Below are positions 1 through 11,600 of a DNA stretch of 64,000 nucleotides, in pieces. Made by a program: the position numbers and the translations under genes. Location: assembly GCA_013398055.1 (NCBI GenBank), contig VZRS01014879.1:62001-126000 (forward strand), read 5' to 3'. The stretch is from Ifrita kowaldi. Taxonomy: Eukaryota > Chordata > Aves > Passeriformes > Cinclosomatidae. Positions within the stretch are counted from its first letter, which is position 1, and the number at the start of each line of letters is the position of its first letter. Under the pieces are notes generated by a model. That model ran no database searches. It was not told where the DNA came from and worked only from the letters and a program-made list of their open reading frames with translations.

Positions 1-840
1 CTCTGGCATGAGATTTAGTTCATTTTGAGCACCACTGCAGAGGAATTAATTCATAAGAGCTTATACATTGATGGAATCTTCCCATTATTATAATGACAAG
101 ATTTCCTTGTGCTTCTCCTAGGACTCTTTTTTTTTTTTTGACCCAGATCTCCTCTGGGAAACATGGAAATTAACCTTTACTAATCCTGTGTGTTGTCTAA
201 ATATCATGCTTGTATGATTTCTCTAGAGATGTTTGAGAGCAACTGTGAGTTTACACTTATAACAAGGACTTTATGTTCTGTCCTGAAAGCACATTCTCCC
301 CAGGAGTCATAGCAGCTCTTGTCTCTAGGACCTGTCAACTTCTCAACCTTTTCATGACAATTAACCTATCAGAGCTGTACCCTGAAATCTGTAGCAACCT
401 GACTTAACACTGCATGCAAAATTTGTCTTAAAGACCAGAACAAAAGACAACCTTCAAAATGCAAAGAGAGCTGATGAACGCAACACTTCTAAGCATTCAT
501 TTTCTTCCAATCTGCATATAAATATGCATTGTTTTTGAAGTTAACAATATACAGCAGTAAACAGCATAAAGACTGGGAATGCGTCAAACAGGAAAAATCT
601 GTGTTTACAGAGAATGTATTGCCTTTTAAAGAAGCACATGCTTGTGAGCACATGCAGTGACAGTTTCTTTTGCCAAGGTAGTGAACATATTGTTTCTCAT
701 TTGAAATTGAGGCAAAAAGCATAGCTGAAGGTAAGGTCTTCAGGTGATGTGACTTGCAACAATGCAAATACCTGTCTGTAGAGTGGTCAAAAAGAAAATC
801 TCAGCCTAGGAAGGAAATGGAGGCAAAAAAGAAAATTGTG
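1..840. other. Unique AT-rich non-coding stretch
   Basis: I see no gene here. The stretch holds a T run at 127-139 and otherwise ordinary AT-rich sequence with short, unrelated open frames. No splice-bounded exon, LTR end or CR1 end was recognised. Confidence 0.6.
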
Positions 841-935
841 TGCATTATTCTCAGAATTGCAGGCTGTTTTGGGTTAGAAAGGATCTTTAAAGATCACCTA
901 GTAGCTCCAATCCCCCTACAGTTGACAGGGAAAAT
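841..935 (-). mobile_element. CR1 LINE 3'-end fragment, antisense
   Basis: Read on the minus strand this is the 3' untranslated tail of a CR1 non-LTR retrotransposon. The characteristic block of GGGTTAGAAAGGATCTTTAA followed by AGATCACCTAGTAGC and a CCAATCCCCCTACAG segment matches the well-known avian CR1 end (ggttggaagggaccttaaag, atcatctagttccaacccc). The left border at about 841-865 looks like a degraded version of the short ATTCTATG-type terminal repeat that ends CR1 copies. Only the terminal part is present, as expected for a 5'-truncated insertion. The divergence suggests an old copy. The match is from memory of the family consensus, not a search. Confidence 0.8.
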
Positions 936-2904
936 ACATCAAGCAACACTGAACGATGAGAGCAAAGTGTTGTTGTTAACAAGAGAATTGATCCAAACAG
1001 GACTACTTCAAAAATAAAGACCACATCAGCAGTGGCTCAGCAGAACTGTCTTTCAGCATTTTAAGTTTTTGAATTAGTGACATAACATCTGTCAGGATTT
1101 TTCACAAATGTATTAAAAATACCAGTGTGTCAAATAGTAATATTATTCAATATTCCATAGTAATATAACAATAATAATAATACTTCATCTAGAAAGAAAA
1201 AAAAACAAAACAACCAACCAACCAAAAAAAAAAAGGCAAAAACAAAAACAAACCAAACCCTCAAAACAAAATAACCCAAAACTTTAAGGTTTTATCTAAA
1301 AGGAATTAGAGTTTGGATATAATTTGCTAAAAAAAGATAAGAACTGTTATTCTTGTCATAGCTCTCTTATTCTTCTGAGTATTTATTTTCTCTCCCATAT
1401 TCTTAAAGTAGCCTCCACTTGCATTGATGGTGATGAACAGAAACACCACTGAGTTCACTACCTACGATAGGGTCATCCCAACATGAAAGGACAATATTCA
1501 AGGACTGTAAGCATGAGGCTTAGTATTTTATGAAGTTTCTTATTTTTCTGTGTTGTCAGAGGTAGATAAAATCAGAACAAACCTAATATTCCTACTAAAT
1601 CAGACATCACTAATCAATAACCCTCTCTTCTGGTAGGGTAAACTGAGATTCAGAAAGTTCAGGTGAGCTCAAGGCATGACAGGAACTGCCACACTGCATC
1701 ATCCACAAGACTGTTTCCTGAAAGCTACCTGAAATCTTCCAAAGAAGTCTAATTGGGAAGCCTTTATCAGAGCCCAGCTGGAAAACCTGTGTGGGCTCAG
1801 CTCTTCAATCTTGATCCTTGCGAATTCTTTCCCGCTACCTGCACAGAAGAGATTTATGTGTGTTGTGCCTAGGCACAAGTGACAGTCCAAGGCTCAGGTA
1901 AGCACAGCACTGTCTGAACTGTTTTAAGTTTGCTCATCACTGGTTGGTAACATGCCCATCTACATTGTGCAACATGCCCAGCAAAAGTTCTTTGCATGGG
2001 TACGTTGTGTGAAAAGACTGAAGTGAAATAAAGTACTCATCTATCAGTCAGGAAGGTCATAATTACTCAATTAACATGGGTAAGAATATCTAAAAGGTCC
2101 AATCACGAACAAAATTCTTTGCTCTCTCGGGCAGAGCAGTTCATCCACAGAGCAAAGAAACAGTCTTTTCCCCAAAACATAAAGCATTTCAGTAAAGACA
2201 AAAGAAGATATCGATGTCTCCTCTCCAAGAGCTATTTTAAGGATTCCCCTAAAAGGAATCTGTGAATTAAAGACACCCATAAGCAGAAATAAGTAGAAAG
2301 AGAATTTAGTCAGAGAACATATTTCGTGTGTTATTGATATTTAGAAATAGAAATATGTTCTATTTACCTAGTAATGAAGCAATGTTAATCTCCGTTGTAT
2401 TATGGAGCTCATGAGCATAAAAGACATGTTAGTTGCTTGTCTTCACTGGCTGAATCAAAAACACTGAATCAAGGACATCCAGTCATTCCTTTTTCGGAAG
2501 AAATTTTGGGACTTAAGACCCTCCTCATATTTGATCCTGTTTCAGAAGAAAACATTTTGGACTAATGCCAAACTGCTTAAATAACGTCAAATATATGAAA
2601 AATAGTATTACCACCTATTTTCAAAATACATGACAAGAAGGTGGAACTGCAGAAGGAAATGAATGCATGAAGACTTTTATGAGGTGAGAGAGTTGCAGAA
2701 CTGTCTATAAAGAAAGGTTACTGGCAGGAAAAATCAAGTCCAGTTGTAAGTTACTGAAAACTCTCTTGTGATCTGACATTGTTATACCTTCCCACCAGCA
2801 GGCCTCAAAAGGGAGAACATCAGAAAACCCTTCATTAGCATTTCCTGTATGAGCATTACCACACGAGCAACAGAGTTCCAGGCAAATGGACTTTCCCACT
2901 GGTG
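936..2904. other. Unique non-coding stretch with an A-rich tract
   Basis: No gene was recognised. The clearest landmark is an A/C-rich low-complexity tract at 1191-1282 made of AAAC and CCAA runs, preceded by a short ATA-rich patch. The rest is AT-rich unique sequence with no long open frame. Confidence 0.55.
1191..1282. repeat. A-rich low-complexity tract
   Basis: The tract is built almost only of A and C, with CAACCAACCAACC and several AAAAAC units. It may be the remnant of a poly(A) tail of a processed insertion or simply drifted low-complexity DNA; no body of a retrogene was recognised beside it. Confidence 0.75.
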
Positions 2905-3222
2905 AACTTTCCCACCCACTCCAACAGGTCTACGTCTTTCTTGTGTTGGAGGCCCCAAGGCTGCTTGCAGTACTTCAGATAGGGTCTCACCAGAGCAGAG
3001 TGGAGGGGCAGAATTAATCCCTCAGCCTGCTGGCCAGACTGATTTGAATGCAGCCCAGGATGTGCTTGGCTTTCTGAGCTGCAAGTCCACATTGCTGAAT
3101 CACAGTGAGTTTTTCATCCACAAATACCCCCCTGTCTTTCTTCCCAGGGCTAATCTTGATCCATTCTCCTCCTAGCCTGTACCTGTGTGTGGGATTGCCC
3201 TGACCCAGGCACAAGACCAAAT
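2905..3222 (-). mobile_element. CR1 LINE fragment, C-terminal part of ORF2, antisense
   Basis: On the minus strand this piece encodes, in two shifted frames, the segment just after the reverse-transcriptase core of CR1 ORF2. The first frame (right side) shows GQGNPTHRYRLGGEW, then VDEKL and AAQKAKHILGC. The second frame (left side) shows LPLHSALVRPYLKYC and GLQHKKDVDLLE. These correspond in order to the CR1 consensus landmarks GxGNPxxxYRLGxEW, VDEKLxMSQQC, AAQKANxILGC, LPLxSALVRPHLEYC and HKKDxELLERVQ. The frameshift between them and the missing 3' tail show a dead, internally cut fragment. It has no catalytic motif and cannot be active. Confidence 0.9.
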
Positions 3223-6200
3223 CACTGAGACAGCTGGTAAACTAATTGCATCAATAATAATAGGCTTCCAATAAGTACTGTTGCTCAAAGTGTGAAGTTT
3301 TTGCTTATGCCTTTTATCTGTCACAGGAGTATGACTATCACACAGAGAATATGTGATCTGTGTCTTACCCACTTCCCATTAAAATTCTGAGGAATTACTT
3401 GCATTTGCTTCAGAACAAGTTATGGTCTGGACTAATCCCATAAAATCGACACCCATGAACTTAAACAGACAGATGTCTCAAAGGCCAAAATATTATTCTT
3501 TTGAGAAAGTGATAAATGCCAGAAATTGAAAGAACATTACTTACAGTTTTTTCAATGAGAATCTTGTTGCTAGACACTAGTTTTTACAGCAGAAGTTATC
3601 TCTGCATGAGGGACCACATCAGTCTTATGTTCCTTCTGTAACCACCTGCCTGTAATCAATAAAAAGGAATTCTATGACATCTGCCCCATATTGCAAGGGT
3701 TTGGGGGTGTATCAACACACAATATAAATTTAGAAAGAAAATTCCACATCCGGAAATGATGAAGAAAAAAAAAAAGGGCTTACAGTCCTCTAGTTTAGTG
3801 CTTATTGTTTTGTTTTTTTCAACTTATTGCTTACTTTTTAGATTTGATCATATATCCAGATCTCACTTCCAGAATATCAAATGCAGAACTGAAAAATGAG
3901 AAATTATCTTTTGTATCGTGTCTGAGAACTACATTTGCTTTGGATTTGTGATCTCCTTTGGCTTTGGGGAGTGAATTTTTACGCATGGGGAACAGTTTGA
4001 GCGGCCCTGGAAACCCACAAATATTTCTAGACATAATCTGCCTCCAGCCACATTCATACAGCATTAAATCTAGACCTGTTCCAGATTTACAGGGAAAAAC
4101 TGAATTCGATTTTTTTTCTCATTACAGATTCTGTTGCTTTGGCAGTAGAATGGGCCAGAGTGTGCTAACAAATCCACAGACAAAGGAAAGAAAAAGTTCA
4201 CTCTTTCCATGCATATTGGGTAGGTAGAAAATATCATTCAATAGTTATATTCACAGGGGAAAGGAGAACAGATGTAGAAGAGAGATTTTATATCTTTGTT
4301 GCTCTGAAAGTTATGGTGATAACAGTGCCACTTATACATATATTTATCCCCAATGCTTACAACTGTGATTCACTCTAACTTTCCAACTGTTCAGGCATGT
4401 GGGTATTTGTTACAGTAGTGCAAGCCCATTGCCACTCGGATTTAAACCACACATTTCTTTTTTATTTCTTTTCTGGCTAACAGCCCAAATCCACGCAGCA
4501 GGTGCTGCCTTAGGAATGTCACCGTCTAATAAAAGTACTGTAACATAACACAGAGCCAATAAAAATTTCTTTGCATAGACTTTGTTTTTCCTGACAGACT
4601 GGATTCCTAATAAGACAATGTCTATGAAATCTAAGGAAGATGAAAAAATAAGCTTTATTGTTAAGTTGATAGTTTTTCTCCCTTGTTTAGACAATGAACT
4701 CACATATCAGGTGACAGAAGCCGTGTGAGATTTGTACAAACCTTTCTCTGTCAGCAAAACAGGCAGGGAAATGGGGAACCCTGGCATTGCATGTTGTTTT
4801 CGTTATTTCTTGGTGAGAACTATGACTCCATTCATGGTTGGATAAAGGATTTAATCAAGGAAAATACAATTAAAAGAAGAGCACTGGGGTGATCAGCAAT
4901 TGTTTGGTAAAAGATTTGCAGATTCATTTTATCTATAAGATCTGTGTGGATGTAATTCTCAAACTTTGAATTTGCTAGGATGCTGCTTCTATTTATCTAT
5001 TTTGTAATGCAGAGCATTTCCAGGCAGATTTAATCTGAGATATGATTTAAACACCCAGTACTTCATAAATCCCATATTCACAAAACTAATTAGCAGTTCA
5101 AACAAAGGAAAGATTTCAGCTTTCAGCAATGTTTTAGAGGCCCTGAAACTGGGAACAAAAGTCATTATACATCAGACTGAAATGCTGAAGTGCAGACACA
5201 ACAGTATTTTCAAGCTGGATGAACAGAGAGTGGCATTACATCCCTAATGACTGTTTACTTCAGCTGTAGCTGCTATTCTAACTGACTTTTTTATTTTTTT
5301 TCAAAGACAGACTTTCAAAACAAGGTTCAGAGGTGGAATATGTATAAGAAGTTATATTCAACAGATTAGGATGCATAAGATATAAATACATATGTTTGTT
5401 CTTTTAAAACTCTTTCTATCTGTCTTGCTCAGAAAGTCAGCTCTCAAACTATTCTGGCTCTGCAAGATATCTAACAAAGGTCACAAGGTAAAAAGTGTTG
5501 ATTTTTGGTGCACAGAGGTAGGTAATGTTAAACTAATCACTTAATAAGAAGTATAGTTTTTAGTAGAGTAGAACAGGTCATGTTCAAGTGCATGGTGTTT
5601 AATTTTGAGAATTTCTGACAGAATGTGTTACTGCCTAGTGCAGTGCAAGTGCTTATGCAAACCAGAAAATTCCATTTTTCAACATGAACATACAGACTAT
5701 TTTCTCTGTAAAATTATCATTTATCTTTTGAATTCTATATTAAAATTGTATTTCAAAATTTGCACCAAGATGTCAAACCACCTCAGAAACAGGAATTATA
5801 TTTCAGAATGTGTTGACAAAATAATCATAATCACGATAAAGACGGAAATACTGTAATAGAGTGATTTGATATAGGGGAGTACCCTCGTCCAAGACAATAA
5901 TCTAAACATGAATATGTAACTACCAGAAATGGGCAGGGCTTAAGCACAGTTAAAAACTAAGAACATACTTAAAATTTTCTTGTCTCAGGGTCAAATTAAC
6001 TGAGTAGTATCACCAGATTTTCACAGTGACCCATACAGTCTGTTAAGAGGCTTTTCTTCAAATTGTTGTAACAACAATCTGATAATATATTGGGCATACA
6101 CTGGGCGTACATGGGGTCTACAGGGGAAGAAACAAAATTATTGCAATGCAAGACAGCACAGACTGGTGGTCTTAAATTAAAATATTAACTGCCTTTGAAA

Positions 6201-7707
6201 GCTGTTATTATTTACCTGCCAAAGCTAGTAGTAGTCTTAAATATGTCAGAAAACATTATATTGGAGATCATTTCAAATATAAACCTTCAACAGCACTTAG
6301 TAGTTGTGTTTGGTTGGTTGGAAATGAAGAGTCATAATTGTAAGTACAAAAGAGCTGATGAATTCTGCTTTTCTTTGAAGGGTGTGTTTTCACTGCATTA
6401 ACTCTGAAGTTTACAGTATATTCTCATGCACAGGGTGCTTGATGGGGCACCCCTTTATTAATTTCCTTTTTTTCTTGGCAGAAGCAAGCAGTGTAAAAAG
6501 GAAACAAATGTAACTTTCCAAAGATTAAGTGGAAATTGCTAAGAGGCTTCCATTTTTCCATTTCTTTCACACTCTTTTTTTTTTTGTTGCTTTTTTATCT
6601 TTACTCAGACAACATAGAGCTTTTTCTGTGCTACCTTTAATTAATGGAAAACAGTTCAGAGGGAGAAAATGCCTGCAGAGAAGGGTTTACTTTCTAGTAA
6701 GGACTTTTCATTGCAAGTAGCTGACAAAGGATTTTGTTTTCCAGTGGTACCAGAAAATGAAAAACTTCAGTTCTAGCATATCTATATCTGCTGAAAGGTT
6801 TTCTGCACATATGATGAACAGAATTAATTGCTGCACTAGCTTTGCATAGAAGGTAAATTTCTCTCTCCATAATGTTGTTAATGTCATTGTTAAGATGAGA
6901 CTTAAGTGATATATCAGGATGTCATTGCGCTGATTCTATATATTCATTTAATCTAGTCTCCTGGCAATTGATTAAGTAAAATAAATAAAATCTTCCCTTT
7001 TTAAAAGAATTGTTGGAAAGAAGTGGGTACAAGAATCAGTTAACAATAGCAGAAATCTCCCCTACATAATGGAGCTTAATGATATCCGATATAATCTCCA
7101 CCCATTATAACAAAACACATCATGGATAATTGGGTTTATGTGTTATTGCAGATAAATAAGTCTGCCTTATTATTTAATTCTGACCTATGCTTTTACAAGT
7201 AGTCTGACCAGCTTGCAAAACTTGTGACTTTGCTGAGTGAAGCAGATGGGCAGAATTACTTCATAGACATGTATAAACTTAAAGGTAAATGTAAGACTCA
7301 GTAAAATATTCATGCACAAATACCTTTACATGCTACTCAATATCAAAGCATCTGAGCACTTCATAATGCACACTGTGCATTTGCACCTCTGCTCTGATAC
7401 AAGGAATTGTCATTTACCCCTTTCATAAGTAAAATTAAACAGAGTCTGGGCAACAGCTAACTGAGTTAAATTCCTGTAGGACTGACCATCTTTCCCACCT
7501 ACAGCTGTCATACATTTAAAAGACATATTCTCATTAATTTTATCTGATTAATATACTGTTAATTATATTATACTGCAGATAAATGGACATGTGTAGTTTT
7601 CTGAGACCTTTCATCATCATTTTATAAGCAAATGGGAGTTGAAAAGAACCTGGAATAAGTGGAAAGAGATTAATTTGGAAGAAACATTCATTGTTAGATG
7701 TATATAT
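3223..7707. other. Unique AT-rich non-coding stretch
   Basis: No gene or clear repeat was recognised in this 4.5-kb stretch. It contains short homopolymer runs (for example A-rich at 3765-3776 and T-rich near 6572-6585) and scattered short open frames of fewer than 100 codons with no family resemblance. Confidence 0.55.
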
Positions 7708-7712
7708 GTGTC

Positions 7713-8543
7713 TGTATTGGGTTTGTGTGGCAAGGTTTTGATAGCCAGAGGTCTATAAGGGTGGCTTCTGTGAGAAGCTATCAGAAGCTTCCCCCATGTG
7801 TGACAGAGCCAATGCCAGCTGGCTGCAAGACAGACCCATGCCTGGCCAAGGCCAAGCTCATCAGCGACAGTGGTAGCACCACTGGGATGACATGCTTAAA
7901 TGAGGGAGAAAAAATGCACAGCAGCAATTGCAGTGGAAGAAAGGAGTGAGAATATGAGAGAAACAACTTTGCTGACATCAAAGTCAGTGAACACAGACGG
8001 GGAAGAGGGCCTTGAGGTGCCAGAGCAGAGATTCTCCTATAGCCCAGGGTGAAGACCATGGTGAGGAAGGTGTCCCCGTGTCACCCTGTGTGACACCTTC
8101 ACTGGAGCAGATTTTCTGGCAGGACCTGTAGCCCCATGTGGGACCCATGCTGGGGCAGGAGGAAGAGTGAAAGGAGTGGCAGAAATAACATGTGATGAAC
8201 TAGCCACAAACCTATTCCACATCCATCTCTGATACTGGCAGGAGAGGAACTAGAGAAAATCAGGAGTGAAGTTGAGCCCAGGAAGAAGGAAGGGGTGGGA
8301 GGAAGGTGTTTTAAGATTTAGTTTTTAATTCTCATTACCCTATCCAGACTTGATTTTTAATAAATTAAACTAATTTCCCTAAGTCGAGTGTTTTGCCTGC
8401 GATGGTAATTTGTGAGCGATCTCTCTCCACCCTTATCTCTACCCATGGGCCTTTCCTTTTATTTTCTCTCCCCTGTCCAGCTGAGGAGAAGATAGAGCAG
8501 CTTTGGTGGGCACCTGGCATTCAATTAGGGTCAGCCCAAAACA
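7713..8543 (+). mobile_element. Solo LTR of an ERVL-type avian endogenous retrovirus
   Basis: An 831-bp element starts TGTATTGGGTTTGTGTGGCA and ends with GGTCAGCCCAAAACA, so it has TG...CA termini. I recognise the family from its landmarks: GGTGGCTTCTGTGAGAAGCT near the start, CAGAGCCAATGCCAGC, the polyadenylation region with AATAAA at 8359-8364 followed by ACTAATTTCCCTAAGTCGAG, and the end block CTTTGGTGGGCACCTGGCAT. These match the ERVL LTR common in songbirds and related to chicken ERVL. Flanking 5-mers are GTGTC (7708-7712) and GTGTT (8544-8548), a target duplication with one mismatch; 5 bp is the size expected for ERVL. No internal retroviral genes lie beside it, so it is a solo LTR left by recombination between two LTRs. 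Confidence 0.87.
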
Positions 8544-8998
8544 GTGTTTATGCCATATTTAAGAAATAAGTCACTTCCTTGTTTATCACCCAGAGCACAG
8601 GCAGGTATTTAGAGGAAATTCAGTGCGTAGTGTGCTAGGAATGTTATTAGTTTAAATAATCCACTGCTTTGGTATGGGAAAAGAAAATGTTTTCTTTGAG
8701 AATCTGAACCATCAGCATCAAGAAGGTTTGTTCTGAAGTAGTTCACTTCATTAGAACTTTTCTTCTTAAATGAATTTTTCTTCATATTTTTAGTGAGTAA
8801 TATTTAAGTATTTGTTATACATTTGTAATTCTTGTCATCTTTTAAAACATAAAAACCTTGTATGAGGAAGATTTTGGCAAATCTTTGTCAACTTGCTCAA
8901 TGAAGTAACAATCTTAGCAGTATTTGATTACTAAATAGTTTTCTTATAAAATTAATTAGAGAAGTGTATAAAATTTTAAGTAAAGGAGATAAGAGGAC

Positions 8999-9058
8999 AA
9001 AAAAGAAAAAGAATGAGAGAAAGGAAAAAGAAGAGGAAGAAAAAAAGAGAGGAGAAAA
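8999..9058. repeat. Purine-rich tract
   Basis: The top strand is all A/G from 8999 to 9058 except for one T at 9014; the part 9015-9058 is 44 uninterrupted purines. It is simple low-complexity DNA that also creates a long spurious pyrimidine-derived open frame (Leu/Ser/Phe-rich) on the other strand. Confidence 0.85.
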
Positions 9059-11419
9059 TAATAAATTTTGAATTAGCAAAGGGTATTAGGGAATAATTTT
9101 TAATTTCCCAGTGTTTTTTTCTGCAGAAATCTAGAATGTAACTGCAAAATATATGTACACAACAGCTGTGGTAATTTAGGTTGTTTGTTATTTTTGTTGT
9201 CTTCTCTTAGTGCCCAGGTTTAGGTTTGTGTATAAACAAAGTGCGTATCCTCGAGCAGTTCAGAAACACACCCATTGGCCTTTTTTCTCTCTTTTGGGGA
9301 GTCAGGAGTGTTTGTGGTATTTTAGATGCTGCTGCTAAGAGGTGGGACTGTGGTGGTATGTGAGCACTTTTCCATCTGTTCCATTGTGATTTACCCAAAT
9401 TCCATGCAGATAAAGAAGAGCTGTTACATCTGACAAACCTCCCTAGGCTGCACTATAAACAGCAGGAAAGACCACCTGCTACACAGAAACTCGTGTTACA
9501 TCAAAGCAGCAAGGATGGCCCAATCCCAATCAGATGGCAGAAGAACTTCTAACCACTGCATTTGTTTTGTAGGTTAGAAAAATTTAAAAAGAGACCTGCA
9601 GAGTAGATGTTAAAAACCTTTTCAAGGGCTCTCCAGAGAGGTGTAAATATTTTTCATAAAACAAAATGAGCTTATAATTGGTCTTGCCTGCTGTTCATCA
9701 TTTGTTTATGTATGTATTGCCCCCAGATTTCTTTCACTTATATATCATGGCTTCATCCACCTCCACTTATATGAACTAAAGAGCAGATTCTCTCAGGCCA
9801 TTGGAAAATGAGGTAATTCACTACCATGACTTACCCTACTCCTTCAATAAAAGAAATTTTCCATGCAAAGAAAAAGAAAATATAAAATTCTTGATGACAA
9901 GCAGAAACTGGGCCTTTCTTTTTGTAAGGTTTTGTGTCTTGAAATATTTTTTTACTGCCCTAAAGCAGAGTGACAGCTAGAATAATGGTGATGTATAATA
10001 CAGCTTATTACTGAAAGCAGTGCTGAAGGTGGTAGAATAAAAACTCTAGAAAATAATCCCTTTCGCACACTGCTACTGAAAGAAAAAGTTTAGAGCATCA
10101 TCTCTGCATGCGTTCCAATATATCTCAAAACTGGATCACTGAAAAGAAATCAGTCTTTATTTTTTTTTTTACCGCTCATCCCATTATCTGTAAATATCAG
10201 GGTAATGCTCAGAAATGTTGTGAGTTATAAACTTGGGAATGAGAGTGCAAGTACCTAGGCATATCTCCTGAGCTACAGAAGAGTCATTAGAGAGTAACAG
10301 CTCAAAAGCTTCTAACTATTGGCCTACATTGGATTCACACCAACGTCTTAGAGGAGAAAAACTCCATATGCCCTTACCAGTCCCTTGGGCAATCAAATCT
10401 CTCATATTTTACACCTGGACTTTTTAATGAATTGTTGCAGTAACAGCAGGTTTGGGGGAAATTGTGCTCTAATTAATATAATGTTGCACGATTTCAAACA
10501 GCTGTGTATAAAATGAACAAAACCAAAACTGGGTTTTAATTTGTTCTAACAAAGGAATCAAACAAATAAGATTTTCTAATTAGCTTTTTACTCCTCCCTC
10601 CCCATCTATGTCTAGTAACTGAATGTCTAATAACTGAAGTGGGGACACTCGGAGTTTTACTTCTTTTGAAACAGAAACTTTTAAAGGAAGGCAAGGTAAA
10701 ACTAACTAGAGTTAATAGAGTGGGAATGTACATTTCAACACCATATTCAAAGTTTGGCAATGCATTCAAATAAGCTTAAATAAGAAGAGGAATAATGAAA
10801 CTCTTATTGCTGTTGCAGTGCATATGTTAGTCCACTCTCTGCTACGAGCTAGAAGTATTGTATAACAGAATAGACATGATAAACCTTAGCAAAGTTGTTT
10901 GGTATCACAACTAAAGTATCTGAAACATTGCTGTAAAAAAAGAAGAATCCTTAGAGAAGACTGAAGGAGACTTTTGAATAGTCCCCAAGAATTCTCATGG
11001 TTTTGTCATTTTGTCACATTCCCTTATTTATACTCATATGCAGGACACACAACAATGAGTAAACTCAATTCATTCATGCAAAGAGCTTCTTTTCTGAAAC
11101 TGTACCATTCCAGCACCTAAGATCATGTTCTCATTCAAATGAAATATATTTTCATCTCCTAAAATCTGTATTAAATATATATATATTTATTATACTTTCC
11201 AGAAAAAAATACCTAACTACTGAATAACCAGGAGTAAATGAACAGAACTATTATGCTCTAATTTGAATTATTGTAATCTTATTTCTTTGATCATGTTAGT
11301 CTAAAATTTTAGCTAATGGAGAACAAGAAAAGAGATCTGTGTCTTACCGGCCAAGTGCAGAGTAAACAGATGCTCCTTTTTTCTATACATTTAACTTTCA
11401 ATTTCATTTAAAATAGCAT

Positions 11420-11486
11420 AACCAAAACAACCCCCAACAAAACAAAACAAAAACAAAGACAAAAACCATCAACAAACAAACAAATA
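11420..11486. repeat. A/C-rich low-complexity tract
   Basis: The tract consists mostly of AAAAC and CAAA units with few G or T bases. It resembles the tracts at 1191-1282 and 36374-36455 in composition. No associated retroelement body was identified. Confidence 0.7.
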
Positions 11487-11535
11487 ATGTAATTTTCCCT
11501 GGCACACTACTGATGTCCAGGCAAATTGTTGAAGT

Positions 11536-11600
11536 GGAAAGAAGGAAGAAAAGAAGGAAGGAAGGAAGGAAGGAAGGAAGGAAGGAAGGGAAGAGAGGAG
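11536..11600. repeat. Homopurine tract with (GAAG)n microsatellite
   Basis: All 65 bases on the top strand are purines. The core, about 11551-11588, is a near-perfect run of the tetranucleotide GAAG. A microsatellite of this type is likely length-polymorphic. Confidence 0.95.

Larger units (their letters stand above)
8549..11535. other. Unique non-coding stretch with purine and A/C-rich tracts
   Basis: No gene was recognised. It contains a purine-rich tract at 8999-9058, a T run near 10158-10170, a short alternating AT patch near 11176-11190 and an A/C-rich tract at 11420-11486. The segment 9200-9560 is somewhat less AT-rich but shows no family I can name. Confidence 0.55.

Noticed and set aside
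7698..8222. Open frames in the ERVL-type LTR on both strands
   Set aside because: LTRs of this class do not encode these frames; they arise from the GC-richer composition.
8897..9079. Leu/Ser/Phe-rich minus-strand frame resembling a membrane peptide
   Set aside because: It is the translation of the complement of a purine-rich low-complexity tract.
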